From Gemmatimonadota bacterium (GTDB lineage Bacteria; Gemmatimonadota; Gemmatimonadetes; Longimicrobiales; Gaopeijiaceae), in assembly GCA_022340755.1 (NCBI GenBank), contig JAJDNI010000173.1, positions 1 through 57,207 of the forward strand: a DNA stretch of 57,207 nucleotides, read 5' to 3'. This document shows, piece by piece, positions 1-8,938 of the stretch; the stretch's first letter is position 1; each line of letters begins with the position of its first letter. The position numbers and the translations under genes are program-made. The notes under the pieces were generated by a model. The model made no database searches and was not told where the DNA came from. It was given only the letters and a program-made list of their open reading frames with translations.

Positions 1-36
1 GGCGGGGGTCGCCGGCACTCGCCGGCGACCCCCGCC
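1..36. terminator. Strong perfect hairpin downstream of the M14 peptidase gene
   Basis: Positions 1-16 and 21-36 are exact reverse complements (16 bp, almost all G/C) around a 4-nt loop. It begins 20 nt past the stop codon of the leftward M14 peptidase gene, where a terminator would be expected. There is no clear T-run within the window, so it could be an intrinsic terminator whose tail lies off the edge, or a symmetric bidirectional one. Confidence 0.6.
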
Positions 37-55
37 CAACCGGGGGCGCACTCCC

Positions 56-2794
56 TCAGCTGATGGGTCGTCTTTCGGCGGACCCGTAGTAGATCCCGTT
101 GAAGAGAAGCGGGAACAGGCCGTGCGGCTGTGAGCGGAACGTGATGGGTGGGCTGAACAAGAAGAGCTTGCCCTTGCCCAGGTCCGCCTCCATGGCCACG
201 ACGCCTCCGTCCAGGTGCTCCTGCCCCCAGGCCCAACCACTCTTGAGCGGGTGGTCGGAATCGAACCAGCCGATGCGACGCACGCCCTTGGATGCGGCGT
301 CCGGGGCGAGCTGGAACACCTGGTTCTGGTCGAACATGATGGTTGTCCGGTCTCCGAGGCCCTGCGTGAGCGGATCGGTGTGGTCGACCTTCATGTCCAG
401 CAGGGTCCCCGGGATGAAGAACTGCTCTCGGGTGAGCGGATTGCCGTTCTCCTCGAGCCTGTTGGACACGGGCAGCCCGGCGAGGTACGCCAGGTTCACC
501 GACGATCCGATGGCGACGACCGCGCCGCCGTTCTTCACGTAGTCGAGGATCCGGGGCACTGTGGTGGCTACCGTCACGTTGCCGAGGCGGTCCTTGTACT
601 CCGCCGGGATGTCCTCGGGGTTCGTGGCGCGGCCGAAGCCACCCCGTCCACCCAAGCGCCCACGGCCGGCGTCGTCACTCCTCGGAATAGCGCCGTCCTC
701 GAAAATGAGAGCGTCGTACTTCGACAGGTCCGTGTTGTCCAGGGCCGGCGGATAGAGGACATCGTAGTCGAACTCGAAGTCCTCCAGAATCTTCCGGTCC
801 CACCCCGAGGACATCGACCCGCCGTAGCGGTCCCAGAGTCCGATCCTGACGTGCTTGAGGGGCATGGACGGGCCCGATGGCGGGCTGGTCACACCCCAGA
901 AGTCCAGCCCCTTCTCCTTGGTCAGGGCCTCCACGGTCGCCCGATCCGTCTCCAGGTAGAACGCACCGGGATCGAACGTGTGCCCGCCCGCGGTGACCTT
1001 ATCGGTGTACCAGCTCGCCTTGCCCCCTTTCTTGAGCACGCGGTTCACCGCGATGAAGGCGTCGTTGATGTGATCCACCAGATAGCCTTGGGCGTTCGCC
1101 GCTCCGGCGATCACGCCCTGAGGGGGCGCGGCGAGGTCGCTGGAACCCACGGCGACCTTCTTGAAAGGACCGTCAAAGGCGTCCAGGACCGTGTCGTACT
1201 GGGCGTTCATCTGCCACGCCAGGGTCCAACCCGTGACGTCGTACGGCGGAATTGGAGGTCCGCCCGGGTACGCGAAGTCGTTCGGGTGGTTCTGTTTGAG
1301 GAACATGTCGAGGACGTGGGGCCGGAACGCCTGATCGGTCTTCACGACCCAGGAGTTGGCCGGATACCGCTTGCCGTGCACCGTGAAGTCGGCGGTGGCC
1401 TGGAGCACGTCCACGCCGTTCTTGATGAGCGTGTTGATGAACTTGGTGGCGGTGAGGAAGTCCTTCTGGTCCGCCGGCACGATGAAGCCCCGCGGGTCGC
1501 GGTTCGCGGGATTGTGCATCAGGCGAACGTAGTCGTCGCGGTTGCCCCTCCGCATGGAGTCGGCGGCGGCCTCCGCTTCGGATGGGTAGACCGTCCAGGA
1601 GTCCTTGCTGCCACGGTCGATGGAGTTCTCCCCCATGCGCCAGATGTTGTAGAGCAAGTGGTCGCGGTTGCGCGACGCGTAATCGAGCACCGCCCAATCA
1701 GCGGTCATGGAGTACTCGATGGACTGTCGGAAATGCCAGACCCCGGGCTGCACCGGTAGGGGTAGATCCCCGTGGGGCTTCTGCATGTCCGGCACGAACG
1801 GGACCGTGACGGGGGTCGGGTTGCCGATGGTCTCGGTGAGAAGTCCGATCTGATTCTTGAAGTACGGCGTGGTGCGCAGGCCGCCGTTCCACCACGTGGA
1901 GTAGGACGCCCCGGACCGCATGGTCGTCCCTCCCTTCCCTTCCGCGACGAAGCGCGAGTGCATGGCCGACCCCAATCGATCGATCCCCATGACGACGAGC
2001 GGGTCGAGGTACTGATTGAAGGGATCGCGGAAGGGGGGGGCGAACATCACGGCTCCCGCCGGGCCGGTCTGGTGATGGTTGTACACGATCTGCGGATACC
2101 ACACGCGGTCCATGATGCGGAGGAGGTTGGTCGTCTCGGCCAGCTCCGACATGTAGAAATCGCGATTGTCGTCGTGCCCGGCGTATTTGTTGTACAGGAC
2201 CGGGATGCCGCCGGTGGAGCGCTTCTCCGGGTCGGGCTCGCGCATGTACCAGTTGGAGACCAGATCCATCCCGTCGGGGTTGGCGTGCACCGCCAGCACG
2301 ATGACGTCGTTGAGGATGCGCGTGGTCTCGGGGTCGGTGTAGTCGTTGAGGCGGTACACCAGCTCGCAGAGCTGCGCGGCGCCCAGCACCTCGGTGGCGT
2401 GCAAGCCACCGTCGATCCAGACCACAGCCTTGCCTTCCTGCGAGAGCTGTTGAGCCTGTGCCTCCGTGACGCCCTCCGCCTTGGCCATGCGTTGGGCGAT
2501 GTCACGGTAGCGATCCAGGTTCCTGATGTTCTCCGGCGACGAGATGATGGCCATGATCTGCGGCCGTCCCTCCGACGTCGTGCCGATGGTATCCAGCACC
2601 ATGCGATCGGACTCGTGAGCCAGCTTGATCCAGTAGTCGTGCAGCTGCCGGTAGTTCATGAGCCAGTAGTCGTCACCGATCTGGTGACCGAACTGCTGCT
2701 CCGGGGTCGTGACCCGGTGCTGAGCCCGCGCGGGGACCGCCAGAGCCGCGGTCAGGAGCAGGGCCAGAAGCGGGCGCACCATGCGTTTCGCCAT
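56..2794 (-). CDS. Secreted M14-family zinc carboxypeptidase
   Basis: Predicted 912-aa exported metallopeptidase. The start at 2794 gives a classic signal peptide (MAKRM, then a Leu/Ala-rich stretch ending PARAQ) and follows an AGAGG site; the open frame extends further upstream but with low-complexity Arg/Pro sequence. The M14 zinc motif is visible as HATE (H-x-x-E) in GLHATEVLGA, followed by HANPDG, a DNRD segment and YNHHQTG, which supplies the third ligand; LLTETIG is a candidate for the catalytic Glu region. A long C-terminal domain resembles a class-I-amidotransferase-like fold (phrases such as GGAVVAIG). Such large secreted M14 proteins are common in Gemmatimonadota and Bacteroidota and probably digest extracellular peptides. 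Divergent from osmC. Confidence 0.9.
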   Translation of the reverse strand: MAKRMVRPLLALLLTAALAVPARAQHRVTTPEQQFGHQIGDDYWLMNYRQLHDYWIKLAHESDRMVLDTIGTTSEGRPQIMAIISSPENIRNLDRYRDIAQRMAKAEGVTEAQAQQLSQEGKAVVWIDGGLHATEVLGAAQLCELVYRLNDYTDPETTRILNDVIVLAVHANPDGMDLVSNWYMREPDPEKRSTGGIPVLYNKYAGHDDNRDFYMSELAETTNLLRIMDRVWYPQIVYNHHQTGPAGAVMFAPPFRDPFNQYLDPLVVMGIDRLGSAMHSRFVAEGKGGTTMRSGASYSTWWNGGLRTTPYFKNQIGLLTETIGNPTPVTVPFVPDMQKPHGDLPLPVQPGVWHFRQSIEYSMTADWAVLDYASRNRDHLLYNIWRMGENSIDRGSKDSWTVYPSEAEAAADSMRRGNRDDYVRLMHNPANRDPRGFIVPADQKDFLTATKFINTLIKNGVDVLQATADFTVHGKRYPANSWVVKTDQAFRPHVLDMFLKQNHPNDFAYPGGPPIPPYDVTGWTLAWQMNAQYDTVLDAFDGPFKKVAVGSSDLAAPPQGVIAGAANAQGYLVDHINDAFIAVNRVLKKGGKASWYTDKVTAGGHTFDPGAFYLETDRATVEALTKEKGLDFWGVTSPPSGPSMPLKHVRIGLWDRYGGSMSSGWDRKILEDFEFDYDVLYPPALDNTDLSKYDALIFEDGAIPRSDDAGRGRLGGRGGFGRATNPEDIPAEYKDRLGNVTVATTVPRILDYVKNGGAVVAIGSSVNLAYLAGLPVSNRLEENGNPLTREQFFIPGTLLDMKVDHTDPLTQGLGDRTTIMFDQNQVFQLAPDAASKGVRRIGWFDSDHPLKSGWAWGQEHLDGGVVAMEADLGKGKLFLFSPPITFRSQPHGLFPLLFNGIYYGSAERRPIS

Positions 2795-3070
2795 CCTCGA
2801 TCGCCTCTTTCGACAAGAAAGGGAGGGAGGGTCCTGCGGATTCTTTCGCCCTCCGGGCGTGGCGTCAACACGCACCGGCTTGGTCGAGGCCCGAGCGCTC
2901 GAGGTCGGGCCGCATCGCGGGCCCTCCGTACCGCCGTCCGTGCGAGTCCCGTCCGTTCTCAGGTGGCGCGGCGCTGGACGCCTCGGGGTGGCATTCGGCA
3001 TCTTGGCTCTGGGCCTGGCGTGGCCCCCCTGGATTTCGACACCGATCTATCGACGCAAGGAGCGAGGACA

Positions 3071-3490
3071 ATGCCGGTCCGCACTGCACAGGCCGAGTGG
3101 AAGGGTGACCTGCCCCGCGGCAAGGGCACCATGAAGACCGAGACGGGATCCTTCGACGGCCAATACTCTTTCTCGTCCCGATTCGAGGAGGGAACGGGAA
3201 CGAACCCCGAAGAGCTCATCGCCGCGGCCCACTCGGGGTGCTTTTCCATGGCGTTGGCCAACATCCTGGCGAAGGGTGGGCACACGGCCACCAGCGTGCG
3301 TACCACGGCGAAGGTTCATATCACGGGCGCCGAGGGGATCACGCTGGTCGAGCTGACCTGCCGGGCGACGGTGCCGGGCATCGACGCGGACGGATTCCAC
3401 AAGGCCGCAGAAGAAGCGAAGGTCGGCTGCCCGGTGTCGAGGGCGCTGGCCGCCACACCCATCACCCTGGACGCGGCGCTGGAAGGCTGA
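3071..3490 (+). CDS. osmC: OsmC-family peroxiredoxin
   Basis: 139-aa protein of the usual OsmC length. The two redox cysteines are in place: C57 in HSGCFSM and C120 in GCPVSRAL. OsmC proteins reduce organic hydroperoxides, with Cys attack on the peroxide and a disulfide intermediate, usually recycled by a lipoylated or dithiol partner in the cytoplasm. The start at 3071 is fixed by AAGGAG at 3057-3062; the much longer open frame upstream has no coding character. Monocistronic, divergent from the M14 gene. A second, more distant OsmC paralogue lies at 34003-34467. Confidence 0.92.
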   Translation: MPVRTAQAEWKGDLPRGKGTMKTETGSFDGQYSFSSRFEEGTGTNPEELIAAAHSGCFSMALANILAKGGHTATSVRTTAKVHITGAEGITLVELTCRATVPGIDADGFHKAAEEAKVGCPVSRALAATPITLDAALEG

Positions 3491-3599
3491 CCGTTCCGGA
3501 CGACGGACGAGAGGTCCGCCGGCGACACAGACCTCAACCTGTGCGGCCCTGCCTCCGCCCTTGTGGCTGTGCGGGGTGGCTCCGATACTCCGATCCATC

Positions 3600-4835
3600 A
3601 TGACGACCCTGCTGTGGATCCTCGGGGCCACCCTCGCCACGTCGTTCCTCTGCTCCATTCTCGAGGCCGTCTTCCTGTCCGTGACCCTCACGCACATCGC
3701 GGTGATGCGGGAACAGGGACAGTGGGCCGGGGAATGGCTGTTCCAGGTCCAGAAGAAGATCGACGAGCCCATCGCGGCCATTCTGACCCTGAACACCATC
3801 GCGAACACCATGGGCGCGGCGCTTGGCGGGGCGGTGGCGGCGCGGGTCTTCGGCAACGCCTGGATGGCCCTCTTCTCGGCGGCGCTGACCTTCTCGGTGC
3901 TCATCCTCGCGGAGATCGTTCCGAAGACGCTGGGCGCTACCTACTGGGCCCGACTGGCGAAGCCGGCGGCCTACGTGCTGCGCGGCATGACCGTGGCGAT
4001 GAAGCCGATCCTGGTGCCTCTTGGCCTGGTTTCTCGCCTCGTTGCTCCATCCACCGAGAGGCCCACCATCAGCCGCTCGGAGATCGAAGTCCTCGCCGAG
4101 ATCGGGCGCCGCGAGGGAACTCTGGACGAGGACGAGTGGCGGGTAGTGAGCAACGTCATCAACCTGGAGGAGGTGACCGTCGGCGAGGTCATGACGCCAC
4201 GCACCGACATGGTGGCCATCCCGTCCGACGCGACGGTGGAGACGGCCAAGGAGGTCATGTTGGACAAGGGTCACCTACGACTTCCCGTCTACGAGGAGAG
4301 CCTCGACCGGATCACCGGCGTCGTCCTAGCCCGGGACCTCTGGCGGGCGGACCACGAGGGCGTCACGTACGTGAGCAGCATCGTCCGACCGGTCCCCTTC
4401 GCGCCGGCCTCCAAGCACGTGGAGGAACTGATCCCGGAGATGCGTCGCCAGCGCACCAAGCTCGCCATCGTTGTGGACGAGTTCGGTGGCACGGCGGGAC
4501 TGGTCACGCTGGAAGACCTCATCGAGGAGATCATCGGGGAGATCCAGGACGAGCACGAAGGCGACGAGCCCGAAGACTTCCAGGGGCTTGCCGGAGGGCG
4601 CCTCCGCGTGTGGGGCGGTGTCGCCCTACGCGAGGCCAGTGAGCGCCTCGGATTCGCGCCTGCCGAGGATGAAGAGGAAGGCTACGATTCGCTGGGTGGA
4701 TTCGTCTTCGGGCGCCTCAACCGGATCCCGGTGGTGGGGGATCAGGTGGAAGTGGAGTCCGGGAGCCTGCGCGTGGTCAGGATGCGAGGGCGGCGCATCG
4801 AGTACCTGCTCTTCATCCCCCGCTCCGGAGAGTAG
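3600..4835 (+). CDS. CNNM/CorC-type membrane transporter (DUF21, CBS pair, CorC_HlyC)
   Basis: 411-aa integral membrane protein with the standard HlyC/CorC layout: an N-terminal DUF21/CNNM domain with several helices (residues about 1-170), a pair of CBS domains (about 195-310, containing VGEVMTPRTDM and VVDEFGGTAGLVTLEDLIEEI), and a C-terminal CorC_HlyC FAD-like domain (about 325-405). Relatives are linked to Mg2+/Co2+ export or homeostasis, although many were first named hemolysins. ATG 3600 opens directly into the first membrane helix and is preferred over a TTG at 3561. Convergent with lspA. Confidence 0.9.
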   Translation: MTTLLWILGATLATSFLCSILEAVFLSVTLTHIAVMREQGQWAGEWLFQVQKKIDEPIAAILTLNTIANTMGAALGGAVAARVFGNAWMALFSAALTFSVLILAEIVPKTLGATYWARLAKPAAYVLRGMTVAMKPILVPLGLVSRLVAPSTERPTISRSEIEVLAEIGRREGTLDEDEWRVVSNVINLEEVTVGEVMTPRTDMVAIPSDATVETAKEVMLDKGHLRLPVYEESLDRITGVVLARDLWRADHEGVTYVSSIVRPVPFAPASKHVEELIPEMRRQRTKLAIVVDEFGGTAGLVTLEDLIEEIIGEIQDEHEGDEPEDFQGLAGGRLRVWGGVALREASERLGFAPAEDEEEGYDSLGGFVFGRLNRIPVVGDQVEVESGSLRVVRMRGRRIEYLLFIPRSGE

Positions 4836-4880
4836 CGGGGTCGCAGCTCGATTCCCGGACCGGATGCCGGTTGCGGAGCG

Positions 4881-5426
4881 TCAGCTTCCCGATTCGGGAG
4901 TAGCCGCTTCACCCGCGGGCGCTTCGGCGGTCACGGCGTGGGCCGGAATCTCGCTCTTGCGCTCCTCCATCCAGAAGCTCAACGCCAGGAGAATGGCCCC
5001 GCATGTGATGGCCATGTCGGCCACGTTGAAGATGGGGAAATCCCAGAGGCCGAGATTGATGGGTCCGATGAAGTCGATGACTCCACGAGCCCATCGGATA
5101 CGGTCGTAGAGGTTGCCCACCGCCCCCGAGATCACCATCGAGATCGACAGGATGCGGAGGTAGTCGGTCCGGGTGGCCTGACGGAGAAGAACCGTGAGCA
5201 GGGCCAGGGCAACGAGCGTCACGGGGATGAAGAACCAGCGGGAGTCCTCACCCAGGTGAATGCCGAACGCGGCCCCCTTGTTGAAGGCGAGCGTAAGCGG
5301 AATTAGTCCCCCCAGGAGCTGTCCATGCTGCGTTTCCAGCGCGGACAGCGCCCAGCGCTTGGTGATCAAGTCCAGGGCGATGATCACCGGAAAGACGGTG
5401 GCGAATATGGTCAGCTTGGACCGCAC
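4881..5426 (-). CDS. lspA: Lipoprotein signal peptidase (signal peptidase II)
   Basis: 181-aa four-helix inner-membrane aspartyl protease that cleaves the signal peptide of diacylglyceryl-modified prolipoproteins. The two catalytic aspartates are D118 (GVIDFI) and D137 (FNVADMAI), with the conserved GNLYDRI segment (N105, D108, R109) before them. Length is slightly over the family norm because of a hydrophilic Ala/Glu-rich C-terminal tail from about residue 153. The window encodes a clear substrate type: the M28 peptidase at 53516 has a lipobox. Usually essential and single copy. Confidence 0.96.
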   Translation of the reverse strand: MRSKLTIFATVFPVIIALDLITKRWALSALETQHGQLLGGLIPLTLAFNKGAAFGIHLGEDSRWFFIPVTLVALALLTVLLRQATRTDYLRILSISMVISGAVGNLYDRIRWARGVIDFIGPINLGLWDFPIFNVADMAITCGAILLALSFWMEERKSEIPAHAVTAEAPAGEAATPESGS

Positions 5427-5681
5427 GTACGATTGTCTCCGAGTGGGGCATGGACACGTTCGGCGGCCGAAGTGTCGCGTCGTCCGGTCGCCTGCGCCAG
5501 TCTACGCGGAATGGAGCGGGAACGTTCCCGAGGTCCACGCCTGCGGCGTGGCCTGGCTGGTGCCGGCGGGCTCGGGTTCCCTTCCAGCCCCTACCCCGCC
5601 AGCTTGTCGGAGTTGGACGCGACTTGAACGGGATCGGCGCCCGGCACGTTTCTGCCCGCCGTCTCCTGAGGAGGTCTGATC

Positions 5682-7730
5682 ATGGTTCGGATGGTGGCGA
5701 CGGGCCTGTCGCTGGCAGCTCTGCTCCTCGCGCCCGTGAAGAGTCCCGCGCAACAGGCGCGGCCCCTTCGGTTCGAAGACTTCATCGGCTTGGCGGTGCC
5801 CGGGGATCCCCAGATCACGCCGGACGGGAAGTCGGTGGCGTATACGGTCACCCGGTATTCGTTGAAGGATGACAGGGGCACGACCCGCATCTGGATCGCT
5901 CCTCTGGACGGGGGGGCGGCGCACGCGCTCACCGGAGGTCCGGGCTCGGACAGCAACCCGCGATGGTCCCCCGACGGCTCGCAGCTGGCCTTCGTGTCCA
6001 CCAGGTCGGGGACACCCCAGATCTGGACGCTTCCCACGACGGGGGGCGAGGCACGCCAGGTGACGACCCTGGAGACCGGTGCGTCGAGTCCGGTGTGGTC
6101 ACCCGACGGCCGCACGATCTACTTCGTCAGCGACCTCGAGTGGCCCACACCGTCGAAGCTCGATCAACTCGAGGAGAGCTACCCGACCAACGCGCTCATT
6201 TGGGACCATCTCCTCTACCGGCACTGGAACGAGTGGCGAGCGGGCCGACGCCAGCATCTGTTCTCGGTGCCGGTCGGGGGGGGTGAGGTGAGGGACCTCA
6301 CGCCCTGGGACAGGGACGTGCCGACCATCACGTTGCCGGGCTACGGGGACGTCGGGGCGTCGCCCGACGGGACCGAGATCGCGTTCGCGATGAACCCTGA
6401 TTCCGTCGTCACCACCGGCACGAACAACGACATCTTCGTGATGCAGCCGGACGGCACCGGCCGAAAGGCTGTCACGACGAACAAGGGCGATCAGAACACC
6501 CCTGCCTATGCGCCGAACGGCCGGTACCTCGCGTATCGATCGCAGCCCACCCCCGGGTTCGAGGCGGATCGGACCCACCTCATGATTCTGGATCAGCGGT
6601 CGGGCGAGACCGCCGATCTCACCGGGGACTGGTCGCTCTCGGTGGGACAGATCGTATGGGCGCCGGACTCGAAGTCGATCTACGCTACGGTGGAGGAGCG
6701 GGGGCGTGTCGGCGTGTATCGGATCGCGGTGCCCGAAGGCACCCGGGAGCGCGTCCTCTACGGCGGAACGGTGGGTTCGTTCTCCCTCGGGCCGGATGGG
6801 AACGCCCTGGCGTTCATCCACTCGACGGCGAACCGCCCCCAGGAGTTGTTCGCGGCCGGCAGCGACGGCACCAACATGCGGGCGCTCACCCACCTGAACG
6901 ACCAGGCCGTGGCCGGCCTGGACATGAAACCGGCTGAGGACTTCGCGTTCGTCGGGGCCATGGGCGACTCCGTGCACGGCTTCCTCATCAAGCCGCCGGG
7001 TTTCGATCCGTCGCGCAAATATCCGCTCGTCTATCTGGTCCACGGCGGTCCGCAAGGGGCGTGGGAGGACCAGTGGCACCCCCGATGGAACTACCAGATG
7101 TTCGCGGCGCCGGGGTACGTGTTGGCTGCCGTCAACTTCCACGGCTCAACCGGCTACGGTCAGGCCTTCACGAACTCCATCTCCGAGCACTGGGGCGACC
7201 GGCCGTACGAGGACCTGATGAAGGGGGTGGACGCCCTCCTGAAGCGCTACCCGTTCATCGATCCCGATCGGATGGGTGCGGCCGGGGCGTCGTACGGCGG
7301 ATACATGATCTACTGGATGGAGGGGCACACCGACCGGTTCAAGGTCCTGGTGGATCACGACGGCGTCTTCAACACCGTGAGCATGTTCGGCTCTACGGAG
7401 GAGCTCTGGTTCCCGCTGCACGAGTTCGGTGGGAATCCGTACGGGAGCCAGCGCGACCTCTACGAGAAGTGGTCGCCCCTGAACTTCGTGAAGAACTGGA
7501 AGACGCCCATGCTCGTGGTGCACTCGCAGCACGACTACCGATTGGACCTGTCACAAGGCCTGCAGGCGTTCACGGCGCTCCAGCAGATGGGGGTCCCGTC
7601 ACGGTTCTTGTACTTCCCCGACGAGTTCCACTTCGTGACGAAGCCCCGGGATCGTCGGCTCTGGTGGGCGACCGTGCTCGACTGGCTGGGAGCGTATCTA
7701 CATCCGCAGGCAGAGGTCGGGTCGCGCTGA
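5682..7730 (+). CDS. Secreted S9-family prolyl oligopeptidase / acylaminoacyl peptidase
   Basis: 682-aa serine peptidase with an N-terminal signal peptide (through SPAQQA), a seven-bladed beta-propeller of TolB-like repeats (PDGKSVAYTV, SPDGSQLAFV, SPDGRTIYFV and others, residues about 35-410), and a C-terminal alpha/beta-hydrolase domain. The catalytic triad is visible: S537 in GASYGGY, D618 in HSQHDYRLD and H650 in EFHFV. The start is fixed by GAGGAGGT at 5669-5676. S9 enzymes with this layout cleave short peptides in the periplasm or outside the cell. Followed after 30 bp by a small membrane-protein gene. Confidence 0.95.
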   Translation: MVRMVATGLSLAALLLAPVKSPAQQARPLRFEDFIGLAVPGDPQITPDGKSVAYTVTRYSLKDDRGTTRIWIAPLDGGAAHALTGGPGSDSNPRWSPDGSQLAFVSTRSGTPQIWTLPTTGGEARQVTTLETGASSPVWSPDGRTIYFVSDLEWPTPSKLDQLEESYPTNALIWDHLLYRHWNEWRAGRRQHLFSVPVGGGEVRDLTPWDRDVPTITLPGYGDVGASPDGTEIAFAMNPDSVVTTGTNNDIFVMQPDGTGRKAVTTNKGDQNTPAYAPNGRYLAYRSQPTPGFEADRTHLMILDQRSGETADLTGDWSLSVGQIVWAPDSKSIYATVEERGRVGVYRIAVPEGTRERVLYGGTVGSFSLGPDGNALAFIHSTANRPQELFAAGSDGTNMRALTHLNDQAVAGLDMKPAEDFAFVGAMGDSVHGFLIKPPGFDPSRKYPLVYLVHGGPQGAWEDQWHPRWNYQMFAAPGYVLAAVNFHGSTGYGQAFTNSISEHWGDRPYEDLMKGVDALLKRYPFIDPDRMGAAGASYGGYMIYWMEGHTDRFKVLVDHDGVFNTVSMFGSTEELWFPLHEFGGNPYGSQRDLYEKWSPLNFVKNWKTPMLVVHSQHDYRLDLSQGLQAFTALQQMGVPSRFLYFPDEFHFVTKPRDRRLWWATVLDWLGAYLHPQAEVGSR

Positions 7731-7760
7731 CATCGCAGGACCGGGGAGGAGGGCACGTCC

Positions 7761-7982
7761 ATGACCGAGCATCACTCGCTGACACCAGCGACGAAGAAGG
7801 ATCTGGAGACCGCCAAGGCCAAGGGGCAGCTCATCGGCTTCGCCCAGGGCGCCGGCGCCATGATTCTGGTGGGTATCGCCCTGAAGTTCCTCGGGTGGAT
7901 CCCGATCGTGTTGGTGGGCGGAGCCGTGGCGTACGTCGGGTACAAGCTGCTGTTCGGCCGCAAGGACAAGGGAGAGGACTAG
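7761..7982 (+). CDS. Small two-helix-type membrane protein of unknown function
   Basis: 73-aa protein with a charged N-terminus (residues 1-22, Lys/Glu-rich), then hydrophobic segments about 27-44 and 45-63 with a short Gly/Pro turn, and a basic-acidic tail. A strong GGGAGGAGGG site lies just ahead of ATG 7761, and it follows the S9 peptidase gene by 30 bp, so it is probably cotranscribed. I do not recognise a family. It ends before a strong hairpin at 7999. Confidence 0.72.
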   Translation: MTEHHSLTPATKKDLETAKAKGQLIGFAQGAGAMILVGIALKFLGWIPIVLVGGAVAYVGYKLLFGRKDKGED

Positions 7983-7998
7983 GAGGCCGATGACGTGA

Positions 7999-8034
7999 GG
8001 AGGCCCCGACCGGAGCGCGCCGGCCGGAGCCTCC
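7999..8034. terminator. Bidirectional terminator-like hairpin between convergent genes
   Basis: Arms 7999-8013 and 8020-8034 pair along 15 bp with two mismatches around a 6-nt loop; nearly all pairs are G-C. It sits between the ends of the rightward small membrane-protein gene and the leftward DUF3303 gene, the expected place for a shared terminator. Confidence 0.5.
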
Positions 8035-8091
8035 CCCCGGGGCCGGAGGTACGTCGCCGGCTCCGTCGTCAAGCGGTGGGCTACGCTGAGG

Positions 8092-8361
8092 CTACCCTTC
8101 CCGGAGCATCTTCAAGACCTCGCCGGTGTCCATCACCGGGACGACCTCGATCTTGCCGAGATCCGACCACGCACGCGTCGCCTGGAACATGATGTTGGGA
8201 TCGTCCACTTCGAGCACCCGGAATACGCGTCCTGCGCCGAGTGCGGACCAGACTCCGACCTCCTTGGCCCCCTCGGGGATCATCGTCCCCTGCGTAGCCG
8301 CTCTCTTCTGGACTTCGTCACGCTGGGCCGGTTCGTAGGTGAAGATGGTCATGAACAGCAT
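8092..8361 (-). CDS. DUF3303-family protein
   Basis: 89-aa cytoplasmic protein. Opening MLFMTIFTYEP, the central MIPEGAKEVGVWSALGAGRV and the segment FRVLEVDDPNIMF followed by KIEVVPVMDTGE match what I recall of DUF3303, a small ferredoxin-like-fold family of unknown function related to dimeric alpha-beta-barrel proteins. Start 8361 is chosen over an in-frame ATG 51 nt upstream because GGGAGGT lies 5 nt ahead of it. Probably monocistronic. Confidence 0.75.
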   Translation of the reverse strand: MLFMTIFTYEPAQRDEVQKRAATQGTMIPEGAKEVGVWSALGAGRVFRVLEVDDPNIMFQATRAWSDLGKIEVVPVMDTGEVLKMLREG

Positions 8362-8491
8362 GCTGCACCTCCCGTGGTTGACCTGGGCAGGACAAGGGAG
8401 CTGAGTCGGCACCCTCGCAGACCCCTGAATGAGTCAGGGCATTAGGTACCACAAGCTGGTCATGGAGGGCAACGGTCTTGTGCGGCGCGCC

Positions 8492-8851
8492 TCAGTACGA
8501 ATGCGTTCCCAGAACGACTTCGTACCCGAGATCCCGCTCCAGCATGATCTTCAGGTCGTCGAAGTCGATGGGGCAATCCGCCGTCTCCATCGCCAGCTTC
8601 ATGCACGTGCCGAGGTGGATGACGTCGATGGGGCGGCCGAGGTTGCCGGTGACCTCCCGCAGGAGCTTGACCCGCGGGATCGTCAGTCCGGGGCAGTCCC
8701 CACAATCGGTCATCGCCACCAGGTGAAGCTCGTCGTCGGCGTACCGGGCGAACTCGCCGTCGAGCTCGTCCATGGCCTTGTGGCACTTCGCACAGGCGAT
8801 GCAGGAATGGTCCTGGATCCTCTTGCAGAACAGAATGGCGACGTTGGCCAT
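8492..8851 (-). CDS. CGGC-domain protein (Cys-rich, putative metal or FeS binding)
   Basis: 119-aa protein carrying the cysteine layout of the CGGC domain: a cysteine near the N-terminus (ILFCKR), CIACAKC, TDCGDCPG, HLGTCMK and a final DCP. The family is found largely in anaerobes and is thought to bind zinc or an iron-sulfur cluster; no reaction is established. ATG 8851 is preceded by GGAGGAGG at 8860-8867; an upstream in-frame GTG overlaps that site and is unlikely to be the start. Its presence fits the redox theme of the next 25 kb. Confidence 0.82.
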   Translation of the reverse strand: MANVAILFCKRIQDHSCIACAKCHKAMDELDGEFARYADDELHLVAMTDCGDCPGLTIPRVKLLREVTGNLGRPIDVIHLGTCMKLAMETADCPIDFDDLKIMLERDLGYEVVLGTHSY

Positions 8852-8938
8852 CAGGTTGTCCTCCTCCACCGTAAATGGTTCGAGGGTCGCCCACCCCCCT
8901 TCCCCGGGCGGTGGGGCCTTCCCTACAGATCCTGCCGA

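Noticed and set aside
1772-3070. Long rightward open frame antisense to the M14 peptidase that continues into osmC
   Set aside because: The antisense part is Arg/Val/His-rich and mirrors the real gene's codons; only the portion from ATG 3071, with a ribosome site, is a gene.
8423-8439. CCCTGA/TCAGGG hairpin as terminator of the CGGC gene
   Set aside because: Six-base stem without a T-run; too weak to list as a feature.
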